From the NCBI GenBank assembly GCA_026400835.1, contig JAPLOA010000034.1, forward strand, positions 62,001 through 126,000: a stretch of DNA of 64,000 nucleotides. The letters are read 5' to 3'. Shown one piece after another: positions 18,829-28,092 of this stretch (its first letter is position 1; the number at the start of each line of letters is the position of its first letter). The translations under genes and the position numbers were made by a program. Origin of the DNA: Planctomycetales bacterium (GTDB lineage Bacteria > Planctomycetota > Planctomycetia > Planctomycetales > Planctomycetaceae). Under the pieces are notes generated by a model. It had not been told where the DNA came from. It saw only the letters and a list, made by a program, of their open reading frames with translations, and did no database searches.

Positions 18829-19728
18829 ATGACGACGCCTCACGATCCAGAGTCCACAGACCACGAGCCTTCTGAAGATGATCTTCTGCAGGCTTCGGAG
18901 GAATCGTCGACCGAATCTGGTGATGCCCTGCCGAGTCATCAGGATCCCTCCACGGAATTGCCTCCTGCAGAAACTGCTCGGCCGGCTGTAAGAGTTCGTA
19001 AGCCTTCGGATCAACCGGTCGCCGTAGTAACCGGAGCAGCTCGACGAGTCGGCCGGGAGATTGCACTGGCGATGGCCGCACGAGGTCTCGCTGTTGTAAT
19101 TCATCATGGGACCTCCGCCGTTGAAGCGAAAGTTCTCATGAACCGCATCAAAGCCGCGGGCGGCACAGCCGTTGCCGTCGGTGCTGACCTGCGAGACCCA
19201 CGAGCGGCCGCGGCAACGATCTTTGAAGCGGCCGCAGAACTGGGCGAAGTGACAACTCTTATCAACAGCGCAGCGGTGTTTCAGGATCGAGCCCTCCCGT
19301 GGGTCGATCTTTATCACTGCAATGTCCATTTGTCGGTGAACCTGCTGGCGCCAATTTTTCTGGCTCAACAGTTTATTCGTCAGCTCGGCGAAGGTCAGCG
19401 CGGGCACATTATCAATATTCTCGACTGGCGTGCGCAACGCCCCGGAGCTGATCACTTTGTTTACACGGCAACCAAAGCTGCGTTAAGCAGTGTCACCAGG
19501 TCGCTCGCATTGCAGCTTGCCCCATTGATTCAGGTCAACGGGATTGCTCCAGGAGCCATCCTGCCTCCCGAAGATCGCCGCAACTGGCACGAACAGCGAG
19601 CCATCTCTTCGATTCCTCTCCGCCGAACCGGGTCGCCTCAGGAATTGGTCAATTCGATCAACTTCCTGCTGGATGCGAATTTCATCACCGGAGAAATCAT
19701 TAATGTCTCTGGCGGCGAAGAACTTTAA
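18829..19728 (+). CDS. Short-chain dehydrogenase, pteridine reductase-like
   Basis: SDR of 299 residues. The cofactor loop TGAARRVGREIA and the following VVIHHGTS fit the NADPH-dependent pteridine reductase/FolM branch, where the usual GxG loop is replaced by ARR. The catalytic YxxxK is in YTATKAALSSVTRSLALQL and the C-terminal NVSGGEEL matches the SDR end. The first 60 residues (acidic MTTPHDPESTDHEPSEDD) are an unusual extension with no domain; a later start is possible but no in-frame start has a better ribosome site. The likely reaction is reduction of dihydropteridine/dihydrofolate, but a generic SDR role cannot be excluded. Confidence 0.8.
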   Translation: MTTPHDPESTDHEPSEDDLLQASEESSTESGDALPSHQDPSTELPPAETARPAVRVRKPSDQPVAVVTGAARRVGREIALAMAARGLAVVIHHGTSAVEAKVLMNRIKAAGGTAVAVGADLRDPRAAAATIFEAAAELGEVTTLINSAAVFQDRALPWVDLYHCNVHLSVNLLAPIFLAQQFIRQLGEGQRGHIINILDWRAQRPGADHFVYTATKAALSSVTRSLALQLAPLIQVNGIAPGAILPPEDRRNWHEQRAISSIPLRRTGSPQELVNSINFLLDANFITGEIINVSGGEEL

Positions 19729-19786
19729 TCCAGCGGCTTGATCATCGCGCCGCTCGATGGAAGATTGCCTGCCACGACAGGGTCTC

Positions 19787-20947
19787 TCACTGCCACCGCT
19801 GATTGATCCATTTCCGCGTGGGCTTTTCGATCAGGAAATAGGAAGCCAGTCCGGCAATGATTGAGCCAACGACGGCATAGGCAGCATTCATCTGGCCCTT
19901 GTGTACAGCAATGTAGAATGGTTGCTGCCACAGATAGAGCGAGAACGAAGCGGTACCTATCCAGATCAGCGGCGGGAAGGACCAGAGTTTCCCTTTGGCA
20001 TGCTGAACAATCAACAACAACCCTGCAGCAAGCAAAGCGGACCCGGCAGAGTATTTTGTGAACTCCGGCATGGATTGCAGTCGGAAATAAACGGCCCAGC
20101 AGATTGCCAGCAAGCCCCATCCGATTGTGGGAACTCCCATGTACGACTTTCGGCCACCGACTTGAAGAGACGCCAGACAGGCCGCTGCGGCCCCCATCAG
20201 AATTGAGGCGGATCGACAATCACTCCGCCAATAAACCTGAAAGTAATCCCAGTTCGTTTCACGGCCAACCAAAGTAGCAGACATAAAGCATAACAGGATA
20301 GAACCGCCGATCAGCCAGAGAGGTCGAATGCCAAGTTTTCGATGGAAAACGCTGAGCAGTGAAAGATAGATGTAGCAGTGTTCTTCCACACACAATGACC
20401 AGAAATGGCCGACAGGCAGTCCCAGCTCAAGCTGCGGGTTCAAGGCCACAAGGTAGTTGACATAAAAAAGAAAGCAGGCGGAGATCGACGACAGCGGAGT
20501 TGCCAGATCTCGCGTGACAAGCAACTGCCAGCCCAGCATCGCAAACAGAAAGACATACGCGGCCGGCAGAATTCGGGAGATGCGCCGCTGGTAGAATGTC
20601 TTCAGTGGAGTCTTCCTGACAAACAGGATTTGACCCATCAGGAAACCGCTCAGAACAAAGAAGAGCTCAACCCCCAAAGCTCCACAGTCCCATCGATAAA
20701 TCGGAAAGAAATGTCCGATGAACAATAACACAAGCGCTGCTCCGCGCCATGCATCCAGCACAGGAATATGCTGGACTTTCGTAACAGCTCCCGAAGCTGA
20801 AGTTGTAACGGCGGCAGATGAACCTTGTTGTTCTTTTCGCGGGAGCTCACGATCACGCGGAAACGGCGACCGACGCAGTGACTGTTTCGGTCTGTCCACA
20901 AGTGGCGACAGCGTCGTGTGCGGCGCATCAATGAGCCGTTGGTTCAT
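19787..20947 (-). CDS. Acyltransferase family 3 (OafA/YrhL-like) membrane protein
   Basis: A 386-residue polytopic protein. After a 60-residue polar N-terminus comes HIPVLDAWRGAALVLLFIGH, the signature first helix of acyltransferase-3, then GALGVELFFVLSGFLMGQIL and YQRRISRILPAAYVFLFAML. About ten membrane segments follow. The motif HFWSLCVEEHCYIYLSLLSV matches the conserved WSLxxExxxY segment. These enzymes transfer acyl groups (often acetyl) to sugars of envelope polymers or secondary metabolites. It is monocistronic and convergent with the SDR gene. The substrate is unknown. Confidence 0.88.
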   Translation of the reverse strand: MNQRLIDAPHTTLSPLVDRPKQSLRRSPFPRDRELPRKEQQGSSAAVTTSASGAVTKVQHIPVLDAWRGAALVLLFIGHFFPIYRWDCGALGVELFFVLSGFLMGQILFVRKTPLKTFYQRRISRILPAAYVFLFAMLGWQLLVTRDLATPLSSISACFLFYVNYLVALNPQLELGLPVGHFWSLCVEEHCYIYLSLLSVFHRKLGIRPLWLIGGSILLCFMSATLVGRETNWDYFQVYWRSDCRSASILMGAAAACLASLQVGGRKSYMGVPTIGWGLLAICWAVYFRLQSMPEFTKYSAGSALLAAGLLLIVQHAKGKLWSFPPLIWIGTASFSLYLWQQPFYIAVHKGQMNAAYAVVGSIIAGLASYFLIEKPTRKWINQRWQ

Positions 20948-21460
20948 TTTATTTCCGGTTTACTGCAAAGGGGTCGAAGAGCAACAACGCGTCTGCGGAG
21001 TCAGAGACCTCCCTCATCGCGCTGGACATACTGTCAACGCAGCATTTCCCGTTCCATTGAGTACTCCGGTGTCAAAAATGGACCCTTGCGCCATCGTCAA
21101 AGATTGATAGAAGGCTGCGGGAATTTTTTTTACATGACTCATCCTGCTGACAAAGTTTGGTCGGTGACTGTTGCATACTTTCAACAGTTGGTGGCACTGA
21201 AATCTTTTTCATGCATCAATGGACAGGTTCGAACCCTTTTTTTTCGTTTTTTTCGATTCCTATTTCCCAGGGACTGCACAATCCATTTCCTGAAGCCAGA
21301 GAATAGAGTCGCCGCGTTGTCATCAAGCAACGCTTCCTCCGGCCTGTTTCATTGACGAAACAAAGACTCCCCTTAGATCAATTCAGATCAATCTGCGAGT
21401 CAGTCTCCAGGCAAGTCCCTCGGTGGGCTCACGCCACACCGCTACCAGCCTATGCGATTA

Positions 21461-21500
21461 ATCTGCGTGCATCTGCGTGCATCCGCGTACATCTGTGGAC
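21461..21500. repeat. Four 10-base tandem units
   Basis: ATCTGCGTGC occurs twice exactly, followed by ATCCGCGTAC and ATCTGTGGAC, so the period is exactly ten bases. The copies drift only at a few positions. Confidence 0.8.
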
Positions 21501-21597
21501 AAACAATGGATATCCCTGTTCCTGCAGGCCGCGATCGCCTGCTCATCCACGACAGCGCGATGCAGAACGGTCCACGATATTGACTGGACGGTGCTGA

Positions 21598-21855
21598 TCA
21601 CTAAGTACGCTCGACGATGATCTTTCTACACTTGATGAATCGCCCTGGATTCATGATGAAGAGTCCGGCGGACGTCCTTTTGCCGAAGGACGGCTGGTTA
21701 TTCGACGGCCGGTTTCTGCAGGTCGGAAGGGGTTTGCATTCTTTGATCTGCTGTGCTTCTATCGGAGACGAGAGATTTCTGAAGGTTCAATCCGGGGCGA
21801 GTTCATGCTTACTCGAACTCTGATCGTTTGCGGTGAGTACTTGATTCGCAAATAA
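21598..21855 (+). pseudogene. Possible decayed gene, frame without start codon
   Basis: This 86-codon frame runs from just after a TGA (21595) to a TAA (21853) and has protein-like composition (STLDESPWIHDEESGGRPFA, then GFAFFDLLCFYRRREISEG). It lacks an ATG, GTG or TTG until near its end. A short upstream frame in another phase (21508-21582, MDIPVPAGRDRLLIHDSAMQ) also looks coding-like, so a frameshifted relic is possible. I do not recognise the product. It ends 48 bases before the enolase-superfamily gene. Confidence 0.25.
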
Positions 21856-21902
21856 TCCGGTGGTAGTTCTTCACGGCTTTCTACTCTGCCAGTGAGATCA
21901 CC

Positions 21903-23141
21903 ATGAGTTCACGTTTCGATCGACGGGGATTACTTCGAACCGCCGCAATACTGACTGCCGGAACTGTGCAGGCAGGTCCCGCAGCAGGACAAGTTGCCGA
22001 GAACACGGATCAAGCTCGCAGGTGCACGATCAGGTTGGTGCAAACCTTCCTGTTGCGACATGAGTTGCAGCAACCGTTCGGCGTATCGGTTTCTGTACCT
22101 CTTGATAAAACTCGCGAAACTCTTCTGATCCGGATCGAATCGAATGAAGGCCATGTCGGCTGGGGCGAAACGGCTCCTCTGCCGGGCACTCGGGCAGCGA
22201 TCGATGAGCTGGGCCTTACACTCATCGGGCAGAATCCATTGCAGTATCGGCGGCTATGGAGATCGCTCTGGGGAGCCAACTTCGGCAACGCGCTGGCTGT
22301 CGCCGGGCTCGACATGGCTTTGAACGACTTGCGAGGCAAGGTTCTGAATCTCTCCGTGGCCGAATTGTTCGGCGGGCGGCTGCGAGACAAAGTGCCCGCT
22401 TATGCGTCCGCCATGAGTTATCTCGAAGGAGTCGAACCGGAAACTCATTTTCCACTGGAAGCCGCCACTCTTGCGAAGCAGGGCTTCCGTGCTCTGAAGA
22501 TGCGTCTGGGAAGATATCCTGTGGCTCGCGAAGCCAGGCTGGCGGCGGCCGTTCGTGAAGTGGTTGGCCCCGACGTGCTGCTGATGGCCGATGGCAATGC
22601 AGCCTATACAATGGAGTCGGCTGTCCGCATGGGTCATGTTCTGAATGATCTGAACTTCGAATGTTTCGAGGAGCCGTTGCCGCAGTCTCCGAAGTACGCG
22701 GCGTATGAAGAATTGCGAAACAAGTTGCCGTTGTCGTTGGCAGCGGGCGAAACTGTTGATGGGCGAGCTTCTGCGAAAGAACTGATTGATCGGCGTGCGA
22801 TGGATATCATTCAGCCTGATGTCAGTCTGTGCGGTGGATTCGCCGAAGCCTTATTCATCTCGGAGATGGCTGCTTTATCTGGTATTCGCTGTATTCCTCA
22901 TTGCTGGGGCGCGGATATCCTGATCGCGGCTACGGTGCAATTGCTGTCGATCCTCCCGGATCCTCACTGGGGATTTCCGACCGACACGCCTCTGCTGGAA
23001 CTGGACCAGTCCGAAAACCCGTGGCGCGACGGCCTTGCGAAGGGCGCGTTCCCGCTGCGGGATGGAATGGTTTCCGTGCCGACCGGGCCGGGCCTTGGAA
23101 TCACGATCGACGAGCAGATGATCAAAGAGTTTTCGATGTAG
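21903..23141 (+). CDS. Mandelate racemase/muconate lactonizing enzyme family protein (enolase superfamily)
   Basis: A 412-residue enzyme with a Tat-like N-terminus (DRRGLLRTAAILTAG) that may export it. The capping domain contains RIESNEGHVGWGETAPLPG. Barrel residues are visible: K199-M-R201 in ALKMRLGR, D230 in LMADGNAAY, a glutamate in CFEEPLP, a glutamate in AAGETVDG, and H333 in IPHCWG. The set of D/E/E metal ligands with Lys and His resembles the MR subgroup acid-sugar dehydratases and cycloisomerases. The reaction abstracts the alpha proton of a carboxylate; the substrate cannot be told. It lies 305 bases before a sialidase-like gene, which would fit sugar catabolism. Confidence 0.85.
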   Translation: MSSRFDRRGLLRTAAILTAGTVQAGPAAGQVAENTDQARRCTIRLVQTFLLRHELQQPFGVSVSVPLDKTRETLLIRIESNEGHVGWGETAPLPGTRAAIDELGLTLIGQNPLQYRRLWRSLWGANFGNALAVAGLDMALNDLRGKVLNLSVAELFGGRLRDKVPAYASAMSYLEGVEPETHFPLEAATLAKQGFRALKMRLGRYPVAREARLAAAVREVVGPDVLLMADGNAAYTMESAVRMGHVLNDLNFECFEEPLPQSPKYAAYEELRNKLPLSLAAGETVDGRASAKELIDRRAMDIIQPDVSLCGGFAEALFISEMAALSGIRCIPHCWGADILIAATVQLLSILPDPHWGFPTDTPLLELDQSENPWRDGLAKGAFPLRDGMVSVPTGPGLGITIDEQMIKEFSM

Positions 23142-23189
23142 CCGCCGGACCGATTGATCCCGGTTGCAGACGCATATTGAGCCTGAAGT

Positions 23190-23244
23190 GCTGGCTTCAG
23201 CCAGCGTTCGATTGGAAACTTGAAACAATACCGACTGAAGTCGG
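23190..23244. repeat. Pair of short palindromes (REP-like)
   Basis: Two small hairpins: GCTGGCTTCAGCCAGC (23190-23205) and CCGACTGAAGTCGG (23231-23244). They lie between the enolase-superfamily and sialidase-like genes and resemble interspersed palindromes elsewhere in this window. Confidence 0.6.
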
Positions 23245-23446
23245 CACCACGAACCCAATCGACGCGCGGTGAGCGAAGTCGGGGCGGATCACTTTGCACT
23301 TCGCGATACCGCCTTTGAAGCCCCCGAGGTGAAGAGTCCTGTCGCGTTCTTCTGACACGTCTCCGAGACCTGCACTTTTTGTGGGCGTATCGTATACTGA
23401 GACGCTCCTGATCATTTCAGTCGCACTACTCACCGGGGAACGACAC

Positions 23447-24568
23447 ATGTCCGGCCGTCGCTTAAGTCCGTTTTTCGTGCCAGTTCGAATCGCCGTTCTG
23501 GCCCTTCTGTTGCAAACCAGTTTTCTTGCAGCGGCCGAACAGCCCGGGATCGTGTTGCGAGAATTCATCTACAAAGAAGCGCCATTTCCAGAGTGTCATG
23601 CTTCAACAATTGAGGAAACACCGGGCGGTCTCGTGGCGGCATGGTTTGGCGGAACCGAGGAGAAGCATCCCGATGTGGGCATCTGGGTCTCAAGACAGGA
23701 GAACGGCAAATGGACAACCCCTGTCGAGGTGGCTGATGGCGTTCAATATCTGGGTGTGGATGGGAAACCTCACCGCCATCCCACGTGGAATCCAGTTCTG
23801 TTCCAGTATGCAAACGGCCCGTTGATGTTGTTCTGGAAGTGCGGCCCAACTCCGGACACATGGTGGGGCATGAAGGCTCAATCTCTGGATGACGGGAAAA
23901 CATGGTCAACGGCCGAGCGATTGCCGGAACACATTGATGGTCCCGTCCGCAATAAGCCCATTCTGCTGAAGAGCGGCGTTCTGCTTTGCGGAAGCAGCAC
24001 TGAATTTGATGGCTGGCGAGTTCACTTCGAGCTGACGTCTGATCAGGGCAAGACCTGGCAGCGAACTCCGGCCATTCATGACGGCAAAACTGTCGGTGCG
24101 ATTCAGCCAACGTTGCTGCGACATTCGGACGGCGCCATTCAGGCCCTCTGCCGCAATAAGAATGGCGAAGGTAATATCCTCTCGACTGTCAGCAAAGATG
24201 ATGGAAAAACATGGTCAGAACTGACACCGATTGATCTTCCGAATCCGAACAGCGGCATTGACGGCGTTACGCTGGCCGATGGTCGACACCTTCTGGTCTA
24301 TAACCACACTCATCGCGGATCCGGTTCGCCGCGTGCTCGGGCCATGATGAACGTCGCGATCAGCGCTGATGGGTTCAACTGGAAGCCAGTACTGTTGCTG
24401 GACAATGAAGCGAAGGCGGAGTTCTCTTATCCGGCAGTGATTCAGAAGAGTGACGGCCACGTGCACATTACTTACACATGGAAGCGTCAGCGGCTGACCC
24501 ATGTGGTCGTGAAGCCAGCAGACCTCGTGCTCGGGGAATTCAAGGACGGGCAGTGGCCTCTGGAATGA
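23447..24568 (+). CDS. Sialidase/BNR-repeat family protein, secreted
   Basis: A 373-residue six-bladed propeller-type protein. The ATG at 23447 has GGGGAA 6 bases upstream and starts a signal peptide (VRIAVLALLLQTSFLAAAEQ); an ATG-like start 66 bases earlier is unlikely. Three Asp-box motifs are visible: SLDDGKTWS, TSDQGKTWQ and SKDDGKTWS. The motif CHASTIEETPGGLVAAWFGG is typical of the planctomycete exo-alpha-sialidase-like family. True sialidase activity is not certain, as this family includes other glycoside hydrolases and lyase-like members. The stop codon abuts the stop of the convergent hydrolase gene. Confidence 0.82.
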   Translation: MSGRRLSPFFVPVRIAVLALLLQTSFLAAAEQPGIVLREFIYKEAPFPECHASTIEETPGGLVAAWFGGTEEKHPDVGIWVSRQENGKWTTPVEVADGVQYLGVDGKPHRHPTWNPVLFQYANGPLMLFWKCGPTPDTWWGMKAQSLDDGKTWSTAERLPEHIDGPVRNKPILLKSGVLLCGSSTEFDGWRVHFELTSDQGKTWQRTPAIHDGKTVGAIQPTLLRHSDGAIQALCRNKNGEGNILSTVSKDDGKTWSELTPIDLPNPNSGIDGVTLADGRHLLVYNHTHRGSGSPRARAMMNVAISADGFNWKPVLLLDNEAKAEFSYPAVIQKSDGHVHITYTWKRQRLTHVVVKPADLVLGEFKDGQWPLE

Positions 24569-25591
24569 TCAGGTGGCTTCGGAAACCACCACAGCCGTGA
24601 TCTGGCGATGCATGGCCGATCGTTGTTCGCTCGCTGCTGCTGTGACGGATGCGGGCTTCAGGCAACGCTCAAAATGAGCCACGATGCGGCGGTCGTATTC
24701 TTCGGTCTGGACCGCGCGAGACATATTGTGTTTCGCGCCGGGAACCAGCCACAGTTCCGCCTGTTTCCCGACCACTTCGTGAAGTTTGCCGGCGATCACC
24801 GGTGTCACATAAGAATCGCGAGCGCCCGAGATCAGCAGCACGTTGGCTGATTCGAGTCCTTTGACTTCATCTTCCAGGTGAGCGTACCGGCAACTTCGCC
24901 CGGCTTCACTGAGATGAACGGCCTGCTTCAGCGTGATTTTTATGTGCCAGTTCGGGAGCAGAGCAAACAGCCATTCGGGGATCACGTGTTTCACAAAACG
25001 GTCCACGAAGAAACGAATCATCGCCATCGTGCCGAAAGCGCTGTCCGCGATAACCGCTTGAATGCGAGGATACCTGCACCCGGTCAGCAGCGCGGCAACT
25101 CCACCACGGCTAACCCCAAAGATTACCAGCGGCAGGCTGTCAAGCTTCTGATTCGACTCGACAAACTCCAGAGCTGCTGCGACGTCCGTCATTTCATATT
25201 CGGTCATCCAGTGGATGGGCAAATAGCCATCCATCGATTCGCTTTCACCCTGATTGCGAAAGTCGAATGACAGAACCATGTAACGCTGCTTCAGAAGGGC
25301 ATCACAGTATCGGCGAGCCGTCCAATGGCTACCATGCAATTCCGGCAGGAACAAGACCAGAGCCGGAGGATTGGGGACATCAGCGTTCAGCAGGCTGCCT
25401 CGCAGCAGGATCCCATCGGACGTTCTGAATTCAATGCGCTGAGCGTTCGGGTTTTCCGGCTCAGGAATCACGTTAAACGGCGGAACGTTCTCGAAAATAT
25501 CTCGGATCTTTGGAGAAACGAACCTGCGAAAGCCACGCTCCGTAAGAAGCATAACGGCAAGGATCGCAACCAACACGACAATCACCACCAC
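24569..25591 (-). CDS. Alpha/beta hydrolase, membrane-anchored
   Basis: A 340-residue serine hydrolase. The GTG at 25591 has GGAG 8 bases upstream and opens an N-terminal membrane helix (MVVIVVLVAILAVMLL). The nucleophile elbow is GVSRGG, the acid is in ISGARDSYVTP and the catalytic histidine is in VPGAKHNMSR. The motif LSFDFRNQGESE matches the family. It lies 89 bases after fabF on the same strand and could be the last gene of that transcript. Thioesterase or lipase activity is plausible from context, but the sequence does not show a substrate. Confidence 0.82.
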   Translation of the reverse strand: MVVIVVLVAILAVMLLTERGFRRFVSPKIRDIFENVPPFNVIPEPENPNAQRIEFRTSDGILLRGSLLNADVPNPPALVLFLPELHGSHWTARRYCDALLKQRYMVLSFDFRNQGESESMDGYLPIHWMTEYEMTDVAAALEFVESNQKLDSLPLVIFGVSRGGVAALLTGCRYPRIQAVIADSAFGTMAMIRFFVDRFVKHVIPEWLFALLPNWHIKITLKQAVHLSEAGRSCRYAHLEDEVKGLESANVLLISGARDSYVTPVIAGKLHEVVGKQAELWLVPGAKHNMSRAVQTEEYDRRIVAHFERCLKPASVTAAASEQRSAMHRQITAVVVSEAT

Positions 25592-25680
25592 CGCTTTAAC
25601 TCCGCATTCGCGTGAGACGCCCGACTACACTGACAGCATAGGCCGGACAACGAGGGATCGCTCATACTTTTGGCCGATGA

Positions 25681-26967
25681 TCAGCCCTTGAACTCGGAAA
25701 TGATCAAAGCGACGTTCTGGCCGCCAAAACCGAAGCTATTGGAAAGCGCGGCTTTGATGCGGGTCTGACGTGCCTGATTGGGAATACAGTCCAGATCGCA
25801 GTCGGGGTCAGGCGTTTCGTAATTGATCGTCGGCGGCAACACTCCATCGCGGATCGCCAGAAGGCATGTGATCGCTTCAACCGCCCCGGCCGCTGCAATC
25901 AGATGCCCCATCATGCTCTTAATGCTGGAAACAGGAGTCTTCCAGGCATGTTCGCCCAGCCCGCCTTTGATGGCGGCAGTTTCTACCTGATCATTCACCT
26001 TGGTGCTGGTGCCGTGAGCATTCACGTAACCAATTTCTTCCGGATTCATTTCCGCGTCACGCAGAGCCATCTTGATACAACTGATCGCCCCGCGACCTTC
26101 CGGATGAATGTCCGTAATTCGAAACGCGTCAGCTGTGGAGCCGTAGCCACGAATTTCACCGTAGATTTTTGCACCGCGTTTTCGAGCATGCTCCAGTTCT
26201 TCCAGCATCAGCATACCGGCGCCTTCGCCGAGTACGAATCCGTCACGGTTGAGATCGAATGGACGCGAAGCTGTCTGAGGAGAACTGTTTCGTTCGGACA
26301 AGGCTGTCAAAAGATTGAAGCCCGTCACACCGAACGGGTGAATCATGCTGTGAGCACCGCCGGACAGCATCAGATCCGCATCACCACGACGGATGATCTC
26401 CGAGGCTTCTCCAATCGCCTGGCTGGAAGCCGCACAGGCTGTGAGGCAGTTCAGATTTGGTCCCTGAGCATTGAAGATGCTGGAAAGATGAGCGGCCGGC
26501 ATGTTGGGTTCAAGCTCCAGCTCGAACCGCGGATTCATGCTCCTGATGAATTCGTTTGTGAACTTCTGCAGGTCGGCTTCACCATCTTTAAACGAGCCAG
26601 CCACCAGATTCATAAACTGCATGAAGTCCTGTTGGCCTTCACCAGCACCGAGATAAACCCCGAACCGAGCCGGATCAAACCGCTGGTCGTCATGAATCCC
26701 GGAATCCTTGACCGCCTGAGTCGCCGCGCCGATTGCGTAACGAATATTGCGCCCGGCGTCGGAGAAGCGAGATGGATCTTCCACGCAGGAATCGAAATCG
26801 AAATTACGAACTTCCGCTGCAAACTTCGTCGGGAAGTGCGTCGCATCAAAATGCGTAATCGTGCCCACGCCGTTGCGAGCTTCCTGTTGCGCCTTCCACA
26901 TTGCCTCTGCGTCATTGCCAATCGGCGTCAGACTACCAATCCCCGTCACAACTACTCGACGCTTCAT
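25681..26967 (-). CDS. fabF: Beta-ketoacyl-ACP synthase II (FabF-like)
   Basis: A 428-residue condensing enzyme with the Cys-His-His triad: C178 in CLTACAASSQAIG, His near 319 in VNAHGTSTKVND and His near 355 in SMMGHLIAAAGAVEA. The glycine-rich C-terminal SNSFGFGGQNVAL is standard. It extends acyl-ACP by condensation with malonyl-ACP. An AGGAG 7 bases before the ATG supports the start. It is the fifth gene of a minus-strand cluster of dehydratase, fabG, ACP and second dehydratase. Because the ACP and dehydratases are atypical paralogs, this may be a dedicated acyl-chain pathway rather than the main fatty acid synthase. Confidence 0.9.
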   Translation of the reverse strand: MKRRVVVTGIGSLTPIGNDAEAMWKAQQEARNGVGTITHFDATHFPTKFAAEVRNFDFDSCVEDPSRFSDAGRNIRYAIGAATQAVKDSGIHDDQRFDPARFGVYLGAGEGQQDFMQFMNLVAGSFKDGEADLQKFTNEFIRSMNPRFELELEPNMPAAHLSSIFNAQGPNLNCLTACAASSQAIGEASEIIRRGDADLMLSGGAHSMIHPFGVTGFNLLTALSERNSSPQTASRPFDLNRDGFVLGEGAGMLMLEELEHARKRGAKIYGEIRGYGSTADAFRITDIHPEGRGAISCIKMALRDAEMNPEEIGYVNAHGTSTKVNDQVETAAIKGGLGEHAWKTPVSSIKSMMGHLIAAAGAVEAITCLLAIRDGVLPPTINYETPDPDCDLDCIPNQARQTRIKAALSNSFGFGGQNVALIISEFKG

Positions 26968-27031
26968 CAGTTGACTCCTGCTTTTCTTGACGAAAGCCGA
27001 CGCGGCAGCGCCACCTTTCAGAGCGCGGCCT

Positions 27032-27526
27032 TCAGGACGCAGCTGGCTGTTCTCCGGAACCGGCCTTACCCACAGTCAGGATATCGAGCAGATTCATGCG
27101 GAAGACAAAATTCTTCTGATCGATCCGGCTTAACTGCGGATCGCTGGAGTTCAGATGGACAAACACAATTTCCGCGTCTGCCACAAGTCTGTCACCCACC
27201 GTGGCCGTGACCGTCACGCTGCCACCTTCGGGCTTGGCATCCTGAAGATCGGCAGTATAGATCAACTGATCACCGGGACACGCCCAACTATGGAAGGTCA
27301 CTTTCGGCACCTTCGCCAGGATCACGTTGTATTCAAACTTGAAATGTTCACCCAGCAGAATTCCGCCGGTCTGAGCCATTCCTTCAATCATCAACGACCC
27401 AGGCATCACCGGAAACCCCGGGAAGTGATCGTGCAGATGTTCTTCGGCCAATGACACGTTCTTCACAGACTTCGCGCGCTTGCCGGATTCAAACTCTATA
27501 AATTTGTCGATCCAGTACCAGCGCAT
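27032..27526 (-). CDS. fabZ: (3R)-hydroxyacyl-ACP dehydratase, FabZ-like (copy 2)
   Basis: A 164-residue hotdog-fold dehydratase. The catalytic pair is visible: His in HDHFPGFPVMPGSLMIEGMAQ's first half (DHFPGF) and Glu in LMIEGMAQ. It would dehydrate 3-hydroxyacyl-ACP to trans-2-enoyl-ACP. I start at the ATG at 27526 (MRWYWIDKFIEFESG) with AGGTG just upstream; an ATG 12 codons earlier adds unlikely sequence. The C-terminus is about 15 residues longer than E. coli FabZ. It shares the unusual KNVSLAEE-DHFPGF block with the dehydratase at 29233-29709, so the two are probably old duplicates that flank the ACP and fabG genes. Confidence 0.87.
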   Translation of the reverse strand: MRWYWIDKFIEFESGKRAKSVKNVSLAEEHLHDHFPGFPVMPGSLMIEGMAQTGGILLGEHFKFEYNVILAKVPKVTFHSWACPGDQLIYTADLQDAKPEGGSVTVTATVGDRLVADAEIVFVHLNSSDPQLSRIDQKNFVFRMNLLDILTVGKAGSGEQPAAS

Positions 27527-27705
27527 GAAACACCTGGAATACGTTAAGATCAAAGCCAACAAAACAAGCAGACACGCCAGACATCCAAACAGGAACTACC
27601 ACGGCGCCAGTTCACTGCAACAATACTCAGAACGACTGTCAGGGGCCGCGAAACGCGAGCCCCTGTTCAGTTAGCCTGATTTTCCGAAAGGGATTCGGAA
27701 ACAGA

Positions 27706-28092
27706 TTACTTCAAGCGAGCTGCAATAAACTTACAGATCATGTCGACAGTAAACAGATCGGAGATCCTGGAGACGACCGGATCTTTCGCAAAGCTGTCGA
27801 TGTCCGCATGAGGCATTTTCGTGCGAAGTTGAGCAATCCCGTCGGTCGTGACTTTACCGTCAGCGACGAAGCCGGAATCCGCAGTGGCGAGATTTTCCGG
27901 GAACAGTTCGCCGCGAGGGATCTTGATATCAAAGTTCTTCTCGAGACGAAACACGATGTCGAGGAAGTCGATTGACTCTGCACCAAGGTCGCCAATCAAA
28001 GTGGCCTTCGGAGTAACTTCGTCATCATCTACACCCAAAGCATCAACCAGCGTATCACGGACTTTTTCGTAAATCTCATCAGCAGACGGCAT
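27706..28092 (-). CDS. Extended acyl carrier protein
   Basis: A 128-residue acyl carrier protein, start set at the ATG at 28092 because of AGGAG 8 bases upstream and because MPSADEIYEKVRDTLVDALG is the natural ACP start. S40 in DLGAESIDFLDIVFRLE is the phosphopantetheine site. After helix III (FDIKIPRGELFPENL) there is about 35 residues more than in AcpP (QLRTKMPHADIDSFA region) before the final helix VDMICKFIAARLK. This insertion is seen in specialised ACPs of Planctomycetales as far as I recall. It sits between fabG and a fabZ-like gene, so it presumably carries the chains made by this cluster. Confidence 0.85.
   Translation of the reverse strand: MPSADEIYEKVRDTLVDALGVDDDEVTPKATLIGDLGAESIDFLDIVFRLEKNFDIKIPRGELFPENLATADSGFVADGKVTTDGIAQLRTKMPHADIDSFAKDPVVSRISDLFTVDMICKFIAARLK

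Larger units (their letters stand above)
20948..21902. other. Gene-poor region with poly-T tract, 10-base repeats and a possible gene remnant
   Basis: Contains a T-rich stretch (21237-21260), a four-unit 10-base tandem repeat (21461-21500), and a coding-like but start-less frame (21598-21855) described separately. No intact gene is seen. Confidence 0.5.

Noticed and set aside
21225-21240. A GGTTCGAACC stretch that looks like a tRNA T-arm
   Set aside because: The flanking bases do not form the T-stem and there is no acceptor or anticodon arm around it.
25903-27210. A 435-codon plus-strand open frame
   Set aside because: It runs antisense to fabF and its flank, has no motif and has shadow-like composition (many His, Arg, Thr); fabF has the full catalytic triad.
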